Source of the DNA: Seison nebaliae
Lineage: Eukaryota > Rotifera > Pararotatoria > Seisonacea > Seisonidae
Assembly: GCA_023231475.1 (NCBI GenBank)
Contig: JALJEE010001081.1
Coordinates: 1-64,000 of the forward strand
Reading direction: 5' to 3'
DNA: 64,000 bases
Shown here in pieces: positions 49,501 through 62,839 of the stretch. The notes under the pieces are model-generated. The model did no database searches. It saw only the letters and a program-made list of their open reading frames with translations, and was not told the origin of the DNA. The stretch's first letter is position 1. Every line of letters starts with the position of its first letter. Both the position numbers and the translations under genes were made by a program.

Positions 49501-51977
49501 TTCCGATTTAACATCGTTTCATTTACCGATTGAAGTGTGAGATTCTTATTTTTGTTTTCCTCATCGAAAAGAAGACCTGATTGACGATCGAGGAAAAATG
49601 GGAGATAAAATCGAACATTACTTCCATAACATTCTTGAAACATCAGACGTTTCTCCTCCAATGAATAATTTAGTAATGAACTATCCACTACATATCGTAA
49701 CGTCTCTTTCATTTCTTGACTATTCGATATGAAATCAGTAACATCAATTGGTAAATGAATTGTAGTGGAACGATTATCCAATATTCCATTCGAATGATTG
49801 TTTTGAAAGATACAAATAATCCGATTCAATAAAGCATTAATATTATCATCATTTTCCTCAACAATCAATTCTAATAATATCAACGATTCCTTCAACTCTT
49901 TTAAAATCGTCATTTCACATTTATCATTTGTTGATGGATTTCCCATATACATATTTTCCATCATATCATCAATTCGTCTAATACCATCCCAATATCGTTC
50001 CAATTTCTTTTTATATTCCAGAAATTTTTGTTGCACATTTTCTATCTCATCTTCTGTCCATTCCACTTGGCATTCGTGTAAGACGCAGAAAATATAAAAT
50101 AATAATTTCAATTCATAAAATTTCCATTCATCATTTTCCGGAAACCAAATCATTAAAATATTTTTTAAATCATCCATTATTTCTGATGGTATTCGGTCGA
50201 TATTTAATCTTTTTAACGAATTCTCTTCTTTCTCCCAATAAATTTCTTCATCTTTCATTTTGATGATAATTTCATAAATTTTCTTGATTTCTTTCAATTC
50301 AACTATTCCACGATATCGATCACATAAAAATTTCCTTATTTCTCCATAGATGGAATTTGGATCTTTATCATTTTCACCATTCTCTTCTAAATACAATTTC
50401 ACTCCTTCCAAACAATCGATTCCTTTCACTCCGATTAATTGATTGAATTCTTCTCTCGTAAATTCTCCCAATGAATTCCTTCCAATTTCTTCCATCAATT
50501 TCTTTAATGAGATCAGAAAATAGAAAATGGAAATCAATTCTTCAAGACATTCAATTCCATCTAATAATTCTTCATCTAACAAATGAGAATATTTCAAACA
50601 GAAACTCATTTTCTCACTCAACATATTCTTCGATTTGGAATACGAAGAAATTCGCATTTTCAAATCAGAATCCACAACGACATTAATCGACGGAAATTCT
50701 TCATCAAATTCAAATGAATCTCCAACTTTCCAGAAAACGTATTTAGAGATTTTATGAAATTTCATTTCTTGATCATCCACAAAACTTTTCTGATAATTTT
50801 TTATATTGAATTGAAGTAACAAAAGAAGATATTCCAATAATAAATTTCGGAACGAGAAATTTTGTGTCAACCAATTTTCCAATTCATCGACGATTCGATT
50901 AGGAATGAAGAATTTATTAATTTTGAATTCTCGTTCTTCCAATGTAAGATTCTCATCAGAATAACAATTCACTTTCACATCTTCATAATTTGAAATTAAA
51001 TAATTACGAATAAAATCCGTCTTAATTCTCATCAACTTAATCTTCCAATTATGATGATTTGGCATTAATAGAAAGAAAGACAATATTTCCGAATCGATTT
51101 CCTTCCCACTAAATATGGATGGATTAAATTGAGGAATCTCTCCCATCAATTTCACCACATTTTCAATATTATTTTCATCGATTAAATTCCTAATGGTTTT
51201 CCCATAAAAACCATCATCAATTTTTATTAACATATTCAAAATTGTCGATTCGATAAGATTATCACAATTCTTTCTCGTTCTACTCAATTCGTCGAAATAA
51301 ATTTTGTTCAGATACTCCAAACCATCCGGATGGAATAGTTTGATGAAATAAGAAAACTCTTCATAATTATTCTCATCTAAAATCTTCTCTAATGATTTCA
51401 TTCCTTTAGGAATTTCGCATGTTAATGCATATTCCTTTCCATTTTCCATGACACGTTTTTCGATCGTTTCCATTTCTTGTCTGGTGAATGTTTTCCATTC
51501 AGAATCTTCTTCTTCTTCCACTTTCGCTCCGTTTCTCTCCAATAAATAATGAAGACAATTAATTAATTTTGGTAAATTCTTCCGGTCGTAGATATCGGTC
51601 GTTTCTGGAACGATATAATTCGGAATTCCCAACAATTTCGTTGAATTGATGAAGTTGTTAATGTTCTCCGTATGACGGAATTGGAGACCGATCTGATTAA
51701 AAAAATTCCCATCCTCGTCATACATTGTCCAATTTTCTTTCTTTCCAATTAATTTGAATGATAATTTCGATAAAATAATTCCATTCGCCAAAGAATTTTC
51801 GAAATCCAACAACGAATCCTCGTCGAGTTGACGATCAAGGAGAAGGTACAACCGTTTTTTCGCAGTCTCCAATCGACATAGATACTCATAAGCAGCCTGT
51901 TGGATTCGTTGACTGTCCATTTCATCACATGACAACCGATTGCCATTATGATATCGACTTGAATGTTCTAGTGTCAT
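46544..51977 (-). CDS. IQGAP: IQGAP scaffold protein
   Basis: Two exons, 51977-46734 and 46690-46544, with a 43-nt intron (46691-46733), give 1796 residues. Domains in order: an N-terminal calponin-homology domain (residues about 25-150, with NSLANGIILSKL and LPKLINCLHYLL); a long helical repeat region; an IQ cluster about 845-960 (AILIQSMFRGYVSRK and three weaker motifs); a GAP-related domain about 1140-1400 (SFVLTLFNYGANEREEYLLY, GNIIYYRYINPIIIQP); and the RasGAP C-terminal domain, ending DLLQSQHEGIRVL and FQVNVNLLIHFINNKFY. The last piece is in the small second exon and matches the IQGAP terminus closely, which fixes the splice. IQGAPs bind actin, calmodulin and active Rac/Cdc42 at the cortex. 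I see no WW domain. The start is the first ATG; five earlier codons are open only from TTG. Confidence 0.93.
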
Positions 51978-52478
51978 ATCACCAAATCCCAAAACTCTCT
52001 CTGTCGAATGAAAATGTTAAATGTACTTGTTTACAATTCCAGATGATGTAAACTGGAAAATAAATTATTATAATAAATTTTAAAATTTTGCATTATAAAT
52101 TTCAATACGAGAAAAACTAAGATTATCGTTTGATTTGAAATAATTTTTAATTTACATTTTAAGCTTATTTTAAATTTAGTTTAATTGAAAATTTATTTGT
52201 CAAAATATTTTTTTAAAATTTTTCCAATCAATCAAATCTTCACAATTCTAACTTTTATAAGCTTATTTTTTGAATTTCTATTTTTTTTTTCATTGAGAAA
52301 AAATACAGTTTTTCCAATGATGGAGGAGAACAGAGAATAGATCGACGCAAAGATCGAACATATCGATAAGAGAGACACAATCTACCTTTATTTGCAGCAA
52401 TCTCATTCCGTCTCTATATTTTTATGTTCGTTTCGTGGAGTTGATAATTCACTTGGTTCACTAATCTCAACGAAGGCG
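51978..52478. promoter_or_regulatory. Divergent spacer between IQGAP and extradenticle
   Basis: About 500 bp between head-to-head genes. An acceptor-like TTTGCAG at about 52396 may end a 5' non-coding intron of extradenticle. Otherwise only AT-rich sequence. Confidence 0.35.
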
Positions 52479-53725
52479 ATGAGTTTCGATTACAACTGCT
52501 TATTAGCAAATGAAAATTTATTGTTTCCTAATTTCATGAATCTCACAGCAAATCGGAATGGTCAACTCCAGCAATTCTTACCGCCCTCTTCCACTAATGG
52601 AAACACTTCTCTCATCGATGGTAGTGGAATGATTGCGAACAATAATTTGGATAATTCCTCAACGAATCAATCATCAAATTTCAATTTAAATGAGGAAATG
52701 TCAGGTGATAATTCGGAGAAGAAATTGAGTGGTCCATTAGAGAAGATGTTGAAAGAATTGAAAACGGCTTCGGAACAAGCGAATACTTTAGATGGAGCTC
52801 AGAAATTTAAGGAGAATGTTGCAGATCATCGATTGACATCATCTCTCTTCCATATGTTGTGTGAGATAAAAGATAAAACGAAAATCGGTGTTCTCTCCAC
52901 CGAACCACAATCAATTTCAACTGATCCGCAAATGATCCGCTTGGATAATATGCTCATTGCTGAAGGCGTGTCAGATATGCACGGTTCCGCCTCCAACGAC
53001 CACATGAATACCACAGGAATAATTACAGAGAATTCATCATTTAACGATCATGTAGAATATCATGAAAAGTTGATGAACATCAAAAAATTTTATCGAAATG
53101 AAACAGAAAAATATGAAAAGGTGAAAATTTTTTTAAAAGTTCTTTAAAAAACTTATTGAATTTTTTTTAGGCTTGTGATGATTTCACTCGACATGTCGTC
53201 AATCTATTACATGAACATGCACATACTCGTCCGATATCGTCGAGAGAGATGAATCGGATGGTTGGATTTATTCGAAGTAAATTCGCTTCATCAGTTCAAA
53301 TGCATCTAAAACAATCGGCTTGCGAAGCTGTCATGTTATTACGTTCTCGTTTATTAGACGCTAGGTTTCTTTTTTATTCTTTTTCCAGTTTCTCTTAATC
53401 GAATTTCCATAGACGAAAAAGGAGAAATTTCGATAAACAAGCGACGGAAATTTTAAACGAATATTTCTATTCTCATTTAAGTAATCCATATCCGTCGGAA
53501 GAGACGAAAGAAGATCTAGCTCAAAAATGTGGAATTAGCGTCTCTCAAGTTAAAATTTATTAATTTCTTTAAATTCTTCAATTGAAACAGATCTCAAATT
53601 GGTTCGGCAATAAACGAATTCGATATAAGAAAAATATAGGGAAAGCTAGAGAAGAAGCGAACATCTATGCAGTGAAGTTAGCAGCCAAACAACAAAAGGA
53701 ACAGAATGAAGAAGAACAAAACTGA
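52479..53725 (+). CDS. exd: Extradenticle / PBX TALE homeodomain protein
   Basis: Four exons (52479-53120, 53171-53364, 53413-53548, 53591-53725) encode 368 residues. PBC-A is recognisable by [12 protein letters not shown] and [20 protein letters not shown] by [35 protein letters not shown] and [12 protein letters not shown]. The TALE homeodomain follows, with the NPYP three-residue insertion, [18 protein letters not shown] in helix 3, split by a 42-nt intron just before ISNWF. Exd/PBX is the Hox cofactor that is held in the nucleus with Homothorax/Meis. The first ATG in frame is used; the frame is open 29 codons upstream without ATG. The protein ends only about 30 residues after the homeodomain, so the Gly/Pro/Ser-rich tail of fly Exd is missing. 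Introns are 50, 48 and 42 nt. Poly(A) signal near 53938. Confidence 0.95.
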
Positions 53726-54049
53726 TTAATTTTTAGCTTTCCCATTTGCAATCCAATTTCTTGTTCATATCGTTTTCATCCGTCAAATATCCTTTTTTAT
53801 CTTTTTTAATCTCATCAATCTTTTTTCACTATTCATTTCCATTCATGGGCAGCAGGCTTGTACAATCTCCTATCAATTTGTTCGAAGTACAATCAATAAA
53901 TTATTTGTATATTAATTATAATTATTAAGGTGTTCTTAATAAATTTATTTTTTATATACACAACAAAAAATCCGATTAAATAACAGAGAAAATGGAACGA
54001 GAGAATGACTTAGGTATGACTATGAGTAAGTCGGGAGGAATTCAGAATT
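53726..54049. other. Convergent spacer between exd and the kinase gene
   Basis: About 320 bp of AT-rich 3' flank; an AATAAA lies near 53938. Nothing coding. Confidence 0.5.
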
Positions 54050-55421
<1,372 letters not shown>

Positions 55422-56576
55422 TGTGGAAAATGACTAAACTACTGGTCGAATTGAAATTACATTCGATCCATTGCCCAGCGAAAATACAAGTGAGAAATTC
55501 TATTGGAGAGAACGAAAGAAAATAGGAAGATGTTTTATGGTCAATTTCTCGAATGGACGAAATTAGACGAGGATGCATCAAAAGAAGTTTCGGGTGCGCA
55601 ACTTTTTCCTCCATCGAATAATGATTGAATGGTACCGTTAATTTATTGATGGTGAGGAGGGAGAAGAGTAATAATGAGTGAAAACAATAAAAACATCTTG
55701 TTGCTAAGAATTACCTCTGTTTTGGGAGAGTGTCGATCGATTTTATTAGAGACCAAACTTTCACACAGCTACTCATTGACACATATGTTAAGAATGACTT
55801 ACATCACTATGTATGACATGAGACACTAAAAAAATGAATTGACATATGAGCAAATTGATATTCGATCATACGTATGTAATGTCGATAATCAGGAGGAGAA
55901 TGAAGACGTATCAGTAAGCATGGATATTATTGGATGAACGGAAAAGTTGTCCATAAGATTCATTGACAACACTCGACATGAATTTGTTAGCATGTTCAAT
56001 TCGTGTTTGACACTCTTCTCATGTTCGTGAGGAACAATATAATTTTGAATTATTATTCGTCGAGTTGGACCAGAATATGAAGGAGAGAAATGATGGATGA
56101 GTTATGTGTTCCGAATAGTGTCGATATCGGGTTAATGAATGAATATGAGGAGAAGAACTTCCGAATAGCAATTTGTCAAGAAAATGAAGGAGAAATTAAC
56201 GATTAAGAAAAGAATTCATTGAGAATCTGAGATGGGGGATGAGGAAGAAATTTGAAAGAGGATGTTGGTGCCAGTTAGATTGATGATGGGGAGGAGGAGT
56301 AGGAGGAAGATTGTTGATTGTAAATAATAAATTTCCTCGTAACTGATCATTATTATCGTTATTGTCAGTTACATTGTCGCTATCACACATCAACGTTGAC
56401 ATGAATATTGCCAGAGATATGTTATTGGATTAGGTGGAGTGGAGAGATGAAGGGAGCAGATGAGTGATAGAAGAAGATGGAAGAAGGAATGGGGACAATG
56501 GACGAATGTCTTCATCTCATTAAATATTAAAATAGAAAATTGAATCGAAAAGAAAAGAAAATTGTATTGGCGCTAG

Positions 56577-56604
56577 ATAGATGGATGGATGGATGGATGG
56601 ATGG
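56577..56604. repeat. GATG tetranucleotide microsatellite
   Basis: About seven tandem GATG units. Confidence 0.9.
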
Positions 56605-57925
56605 AAGACGATGAATTCGAGTTTCGTCTATTTCTTATCTGTTTATGCACATATTTCTCCACACTTCAACATAAGGCATTATCCAATATGTACGTATGTG
56701 TGTGAAGAAACTCACGCATAGAAATATTCATCCGCTTCACTTTCTGTATACATATCAGGAATGTATCATATCTATTCCGGTTCGAGTAGAGAAGGTTAAG
56801 TAATGTCTCGTTCGCTTATGGAGGAGAATGTTATTATCAATTCTCTTCAATTCGATTCACTGTCAACAACCACCCATTCTTTTTTCATGCGATCGGCTCT
56901 CTCCTGAAGTTCGATGCGAATGTAGTTCGTTTCCTAATTTTTTCATTTAGATAAAAAGAAACTGATGTTCTACATATCTCCACAACTACTATATCTCCCA
57001 CATTTTCTTCCTATTAACCATATAACTTCTCATCCGCCATATCGTGAGAGGAACAAGTTCGTTGATTATCGTGAAAAGATAATCATCTCAATAAATTTGG
57101 ATAATTTTCAAGCAAATTAATGATGCACATATCAGATCCAAAATCAAATTCCTCATTCTCATATTCGAATTCCTCATTTCATCATCAGTTCAGGGATTAC
57201 TTACCAAGTTAAGCACGAAACGCAATTCAGTACCGGAACGACCAAAAATGGACAGGAGATATTCAATGAAAGAATATTATAAGATAAGACACCTGATTAT
57301 ACTTTTTTCTATAGATTAACTGAAGTTGATGAAGTGCGAGATGATTTGGGGAATGCTAAAGAGAATTGATGGAATTGGAAGGTATAATTAGTTCGATCAT
57401 GTTAATAATTAGATTTGATGAGAATTGCATTGACAATAAAGTAGAGAATAGATTGTGTGGATGGATAGAGCATGACCGAATGAAGAATAAATATGAGATT
57501 GGTCAGAGTACATATATCAAACAATTGAAATTGCTTTCTATTCCTCATGAAAACGAATTATTTAAGAATGCATAATGATCATCATCATTCTGATAATCTC
57601 TTCCATATTGTTCTTCCATTGTTCGCCATCATCCTTCACTTCTCTTACATAATGGGGATCGGTTGTTTCATTCGTATTCTAATGATGGTCCACTGATTCG
57701 GTCCAAATGGACTACGAATGAATCATTCAGAAATGATTTTGTGCAGTTCACTTTCCCAATTGATTTGGGACGTTTTACACAATTCTTTGACTTATCAATC
57801 AAAATGAGGAAAGTGTTGGATTGAGTAATTCGCTTTTCCAGCGACACAAACATTTCCATTAGAAATGCTTGATAATGAATTCTCTAGAGACAATGAGAGA
57901 AATTTTACACAACATTAATTCAATA

Positions 57926-57955
57926 ACACACACACACACACACACGCATACACAC
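57926..57955. repeat. CA microsatellite
   Basis: Nearly uninterrupted CA run. Confidence 0.9.
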
Positions 57956-59850
57956 CAATATGTCCACGACTGCCCATATCATATTCGATGAATTGCTGCA
58001 AAATATTCTGTTCTGTTTTATTCTGCACATTGAGAGAATTGTTCCTATCGAAATCGTCGATGGAGATGAATTGGAAGATAAATATTCCGGAAATCCATTA
58101 CAGAATTCATGTAGTTCGAAGGAGAAAAAGGTTCGAAAGAAGCGATGGGAAGAGTGTGTTGTGTGTGTGTTCACCGAAGAAGAAAACTGAATTGAGGATA
58201 AGAAAAATCATAGACCATGAGACGACCACCAACATCTTTCGATATAAGTAGCAATTCTGAGAACATCGAGTAGAGAAGGAAAGCAGGAATATTATTTATT
58301 CTCTACTCTCAATATTTGAACTTTTAGTATAATTATTATTATCCCTCCTAATTATTACTGTCGTCCCTAGTGCTTTCTTACATGTGCAATATGGGAATAT
58401 TCCTACAATTTTCGCTTCATGAATTCCATAATGTCTAGGTCTATGACAAATCTCATTTACTTTTCAAATCATTTGATGGAAACTGTTCAAAAAATTTGAA
58501 TTTACTAAATAAAGTGAGTGAAGAAGTTGAATAAATATGGGAGAATTTCTAGAAATTCAAGTCCAACAAATTAGAAATGACTTAATAAAATTCGATTTTT
58601 CCTATTAAATTCGAGCCAGACACACCACTCCATATCCACGACATTCATTGATTGGATTCACAGAATAACATTTATTATTTATTGTCAACATTTTTATTTT
58701 TTTCACAAATAACGAGTGGTGGGTGTTTTGGAGGCGAATGGAAATCATTAATGAAATAAAGAGACGGAAAAATTCTGGTTGATTGAAAGCGAGAAGAGAG
58801 CTCTAATAATTCTTGTTTACATCGTTGCTATGGAAACGAGAGTTTTGCATCGAAGCGGAAGTAACTGAAAACGACGGATATCGAATTAAATGAGAAAGTA
58901 CGATTAGACAGCAATGTCCAAATTTGTAAGATATTGATTTTGTTGTCGTTCTCATAATTCGCTGTTAAGTTGATCGTTCGTCGTCCTCTAATTCATAAAT
59001 AGTATTTCGCTACAACTCATTAGCATGAGAGTATGCAACCGTACTATAATTCCCTTGTCATTAATTGTCTCTTCATTTTGGTGGAGGGGAATTAGTTAAT
59101 TAATTTGGACGTTCGTGTGAGAAATCGGAAAAACGACCACCAATCAATTACTCTTATTTTCTTCCTGAGACAATTATAATTTGAAATAATTAATTAAATA
59201 AATAAACAAATTCAAACTGGTGTGACCCATATGAAATTTGATGAAACATCATAACTACTTTCTCCCCTTAGAATTGATTCCATATTCTCATTTTCCACTC
59301 GTACCTTGATGGATGAACTGAATTTATTGTCTGGAATTGATGGGAGTGCATGGATGGATCGATTGATGTATGAATCCATTTTGCCAATTCACCGTACCAA
59401 GTTATGTGCTATCAATTTCGATTGCATCATATTGAAATGATTGGTTAAGGTGAAATGAAGATGTCAGACGAACTACCATGATAATTCATCAGAAGAGAAG
59501 TTTTTGTTCGGAAGAGAAAGAAGCAATTCTCTTCCAGCAAAAAGTGGAAGAAAACAAATTTGTTTTATATTTGATTTACAATCTGTTTAGCAGTAGTCGA
59601 ATGAATTTTGCACAAGTACTTCGATCCACTCTTCCCATCGATTGCCGTCAATAATAAGGAGAAGTGATTAATAATAAAATTACGCATATCTTTCATGTTC
59701 TCCTTATTTACTCATATTTAGCTAATCGAATAATTCATTTGTGTTATTATTTGGAATGAGAAAAAATTAATCGATTATTCGATGGAATGGAAACAGTTCC
59801 TTCTGGAAATCTCTCCATCAATTTCTTCATACTTCTTCTTCATATTCTTC

Positions 59851-59873
59851 TCCTTCTTCTTCTTCTTCTTCTT
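59851..59873 (+). repeat. TTC trinucleotide repeat
   Basis: TTC run just before the likely start of the receptor gene; if translated from the earlier ATG at 59782 it would encode a Phe stretch. Confidence 0.85.
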
Positions 59874-59904
59874 CACTTCCCACACCTCATCAATTCCGAT
59901 TCGA

Positions 59905-62417
59905 ATGTGGTTTCTCATTCAATTACTTCTCCCACATGTTGTCCTATCTCACACGTCGATTAATTTTGAAGAGTCGATCAATCTGACTAAATATCGTCCG
60001 TCCGATCACCGCACAAAAACACATCATCAGAAGACGAATAACATTTTCCCAGAACCATCACAACGGTTCTTCAGTTTGCATCTTGGACCTTTACAGAAGT
60101 CGAACCTCTGTTATGGGATGGAGGACTGCCTCAAACTTTATTCGGATGATAATATTTCCATGAAGAAATCGGCAATGAATGCTACAGTCATTAGCACAAT
60201 TTTGAACGATATCCTTGACAATTATGATAAACGGTTACGGCCTAACCATAATGGTGATGCAGTAGTAGTAACCATTAGTTTCCATATCATCAGTCTTGGT
60301 ATATCAGAAATGGATATGGTTATTCAAATTTCTTCTTCTCCAAAACAACTCTACTTTGTAGTCCTATGATCTGGATTGCTATTTCCGTCAAAGTTGGAAG
60401 GACACCCGACTAAGACATGATGGACCGAACGAATCTTTAGCTATCAATTCGAAAATTCTTAATAATCTTTGGCTGCCTGATACGTATTTTCGGAATGGTC
60501 TCAATTCATATCTTCATACCATTCCCACCGTTAACAAACTTATTCGACTGGACAAGAATGGCCATTTGTTGTTGTCTTCAAGGTTCGCTAAACTACGTTC
60601 TAACATTCTTCTTCTTCTCAACAATTATATTATTCTCCTCATTTTTATCTCAGAATTACCATTCGTGCCAATTGTCCCATGCGTCTAGTCACATATCCCG
60701 TCGATATTCAACGATGTCCTTTGACTATTGGAAGTTGTTCGTCATTTCACAATAGAAAAAAATTCAAATTTCACAATCAATTTACATAATTTCCTTTTCC
60801 AGATGGTTATGCTGCAGAAGACGTTCAATATGTTTGGTCGGATAAAACGCCGATAAATATCGAGAAAGGTGTTCAGTTATCACAATTCGATTTAAAGAAT
60901 ATGACAGCGAAAGAAGAAAATTGGACTTTAAATGAACGTTAAAAATAAATTTCTCTAATTTCTTTCATTCATCAATTCCTTCAGATATGTATTCCGGTAT
61001 CATGTTCGAGTTTGCCTTACAACGCCGTACCGGATATTTCATTCTCCAAATATATATGCCTTGTGCTCTCATCGTCTCCTTATCATGGGTGTCATTCTTT
61101 ATTAATCGAGAAGCCACTGCTGATAGAATTCAAATCGGTTAGTTATTTAGTATCAAAATTTATTGTTATTATTAAAAAATTATTCAAGAAAAATATGTCA
61201 AGTAAAATAATTCAATTTTTTAATTAATTACATTATATCATAAAATTGTTTTAATTGTTTTAATTGAATAATTGAATTTTTTAGGAGCTACTTGTGTGCT
61301 TAGTTTAGCAACGATTACGATGGATGCTCGTAATGATATTCCGAAAGTTTCCTATTTGACTGCTCTAGATTGGTTCTTTATTCAATGTAACTGCTATGTT
61401 TGTCTTTCATTATTACAATTCGCTTGTGTCCATTTCTTCACAAAAGTCGGTTACGGTGACACATTCGAACCGGGACCAAACGACGTTATAGAAATGGAGC
61501 GATATCCAGATGTGAGAAATCCTGAACATCGATTTGATGAACATGGAAGGTATAAGAATATTTTAGACAAACATCCACTCTGTCCCAAATACGACCTCAA
61601 ACGACGACAAATGCAACAAACGTTCGATAACAGTATGAAATTTATTAAATTAAATTATCAATTGAGAAAACGCGAGAATATGAAAATGTTGTCATCTTCG
61701 AGACCGTCTTCTCGAGGGAGAAAGCAAAAGAAAATAAATTATGCTGATAGTCTCCTGATAATTAGAAGTGACCGGAATAAAACTAAGAAACGTTACAATT
61801 CCAGAGATCCATCTGGAAATGACGATGCCGCTTTATTCAAATATGACCAAATCGTCTTACCAAAAGAAAGAAAACAATCTAAATCGAAATCTGTTTCCAA
61901 TATTCATCGTGCCATGGACCATCAGATAACAAAACAATATCATTCTCGAGCATCCTCTTCCACTTCTTCTTGTTCATACATCTCTTCTAGTACGACGGAA
62001 TATCATCGGAGTAGTTTCGGAACGAGATCCAGGGAATTGAGAGATCGATATGAACATCTACTACTTCAGAAAACAATACCATCTTTCGTTCAAGATATCG
62101 TTCAAAATGCTGATATTAACGATTTGGAACCATACCTCACATCACATCATAAACATACGCAACAACTACAAACACGAGTATTTGAGTTTTCCCGACGAGA
62201 ATTGACCACAATTGATCGTTTACATTATATTTTGAAAGAATTGACCAGATGTCTATTAGGCGACATGAGCTATAAGAGTGTCATAGCACAACGTGCTGAT
62301 CCCAGTGGTATAAACGCGTTAAGTTCGTTGGATTCGTTTAGTCAATGGTTCTTTCCCACTTCCTTCATTATACTCCAAATCTTCTTCTGGTATCTGTTGG
62401 ATAGTGACCATCATTAA
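59905..62417 (+). CDS. Cys-loop ligand-gated channel subunit, GRD/8916-like
   Basis: Six exons (to 60318, 60362-60582, 60654-60736, 60803-60937, 60985-61137, 61285-62417) give 712 residues from ATG 59905, which opens a good signal peptide (MWFLIQLLLPHVVLS). The ATG at 59782 would add 41 residues with a poly-Phe run. The extracellular domain has WLPDTYFRN, the Cys-loop C-X13-C (CPMRLVTYPVDIQRC) and AAEDVQYVW. M1 is GYFILQIYMPCALIVSLSWV, M2 follows REATADRIQIG, M3 ends FTKVGYGD, and M4 is near the C-terminus (FIILQIFFWYLL). The M2-M3 segment DARNDIPKVSYLTALDWF resembles insect CG8916 and GRD subunits. GABA is the likely ligand class, but I cannot show it. The M3-M4 loop is long, basic and Ser-rich. 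All five introns begin GTT. AATAAA at about 62502. Confidence 0.88.
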
Positions 62418-62839
62418 TAACTTTAAATATTTTCTTTCATAAACTTAAATTTTTAATTCTCATTTCTTATTCTTCCACAATATTCAAATACAATAAAGTC
62501 GTTCTAACGTATTGGTTTTCGGCAAATTGATGAAAAACGAAAAGTTTGCTAAGTCGTCAATATTCTAGGAAGCTTAGAATTTTGAAATAAAAAAAGTTGT
62601 TTAAGTGATTTCTTTCAGAGTTTACAAAAAATTATTTTTTTAAAAAATTTTTTAAATTCTTCCTAAACTTCCAAATTGCTGACGTTGTATAGCACATGAG
62701 TATCTCTCGGCACTGATGATGGATTCTCAATTATTCGAGTGTTCGCCACTCGTACATTACGAATGTCAAGAAGAAAAGAAAATAGTTAAATTTATTTTCG
62801 AGTATAAATAAATAAATTAATTTTCATGATAGTTGAAGA
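62418..62839. other. Intergenic spacer
   Basis: About 420 bp of AT-rich sequence including the receptor poly(A) signal near 62502. No gene seen. Confidence 0.5.

Larger units (their letters stand above)
55422..59904. other. Intergenic spacer
   Basis: About 4.5 kb with no recognised gene. It has a GATG repeat (56577-56604) and a CA microsatellite (57926-57955). Short frames at 57366-57575 and 57960-58190 (plus) lack domain support. Promoters of the kinase (left) and receptor (right) genes should lie here. Confidence 0.45.

Noticed and set aside
56770-56800. tRNA B-box-like GGTTCGAG
   Set aside because: No A-box or cloverleaf stems around it.
57190-57260. 5S rRNA-like words (AAGTTAAGCACG, CAGTACCGG)
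   Set aside because: Only scattered matches; the stem partners and overall 120-nt layout are absent.
57960-58190. 76-codon plus-strand frame
   Set aside because: ATG present but no domain, no conserved-looking block and flanked by a microsatellite; not enough to call a gene.
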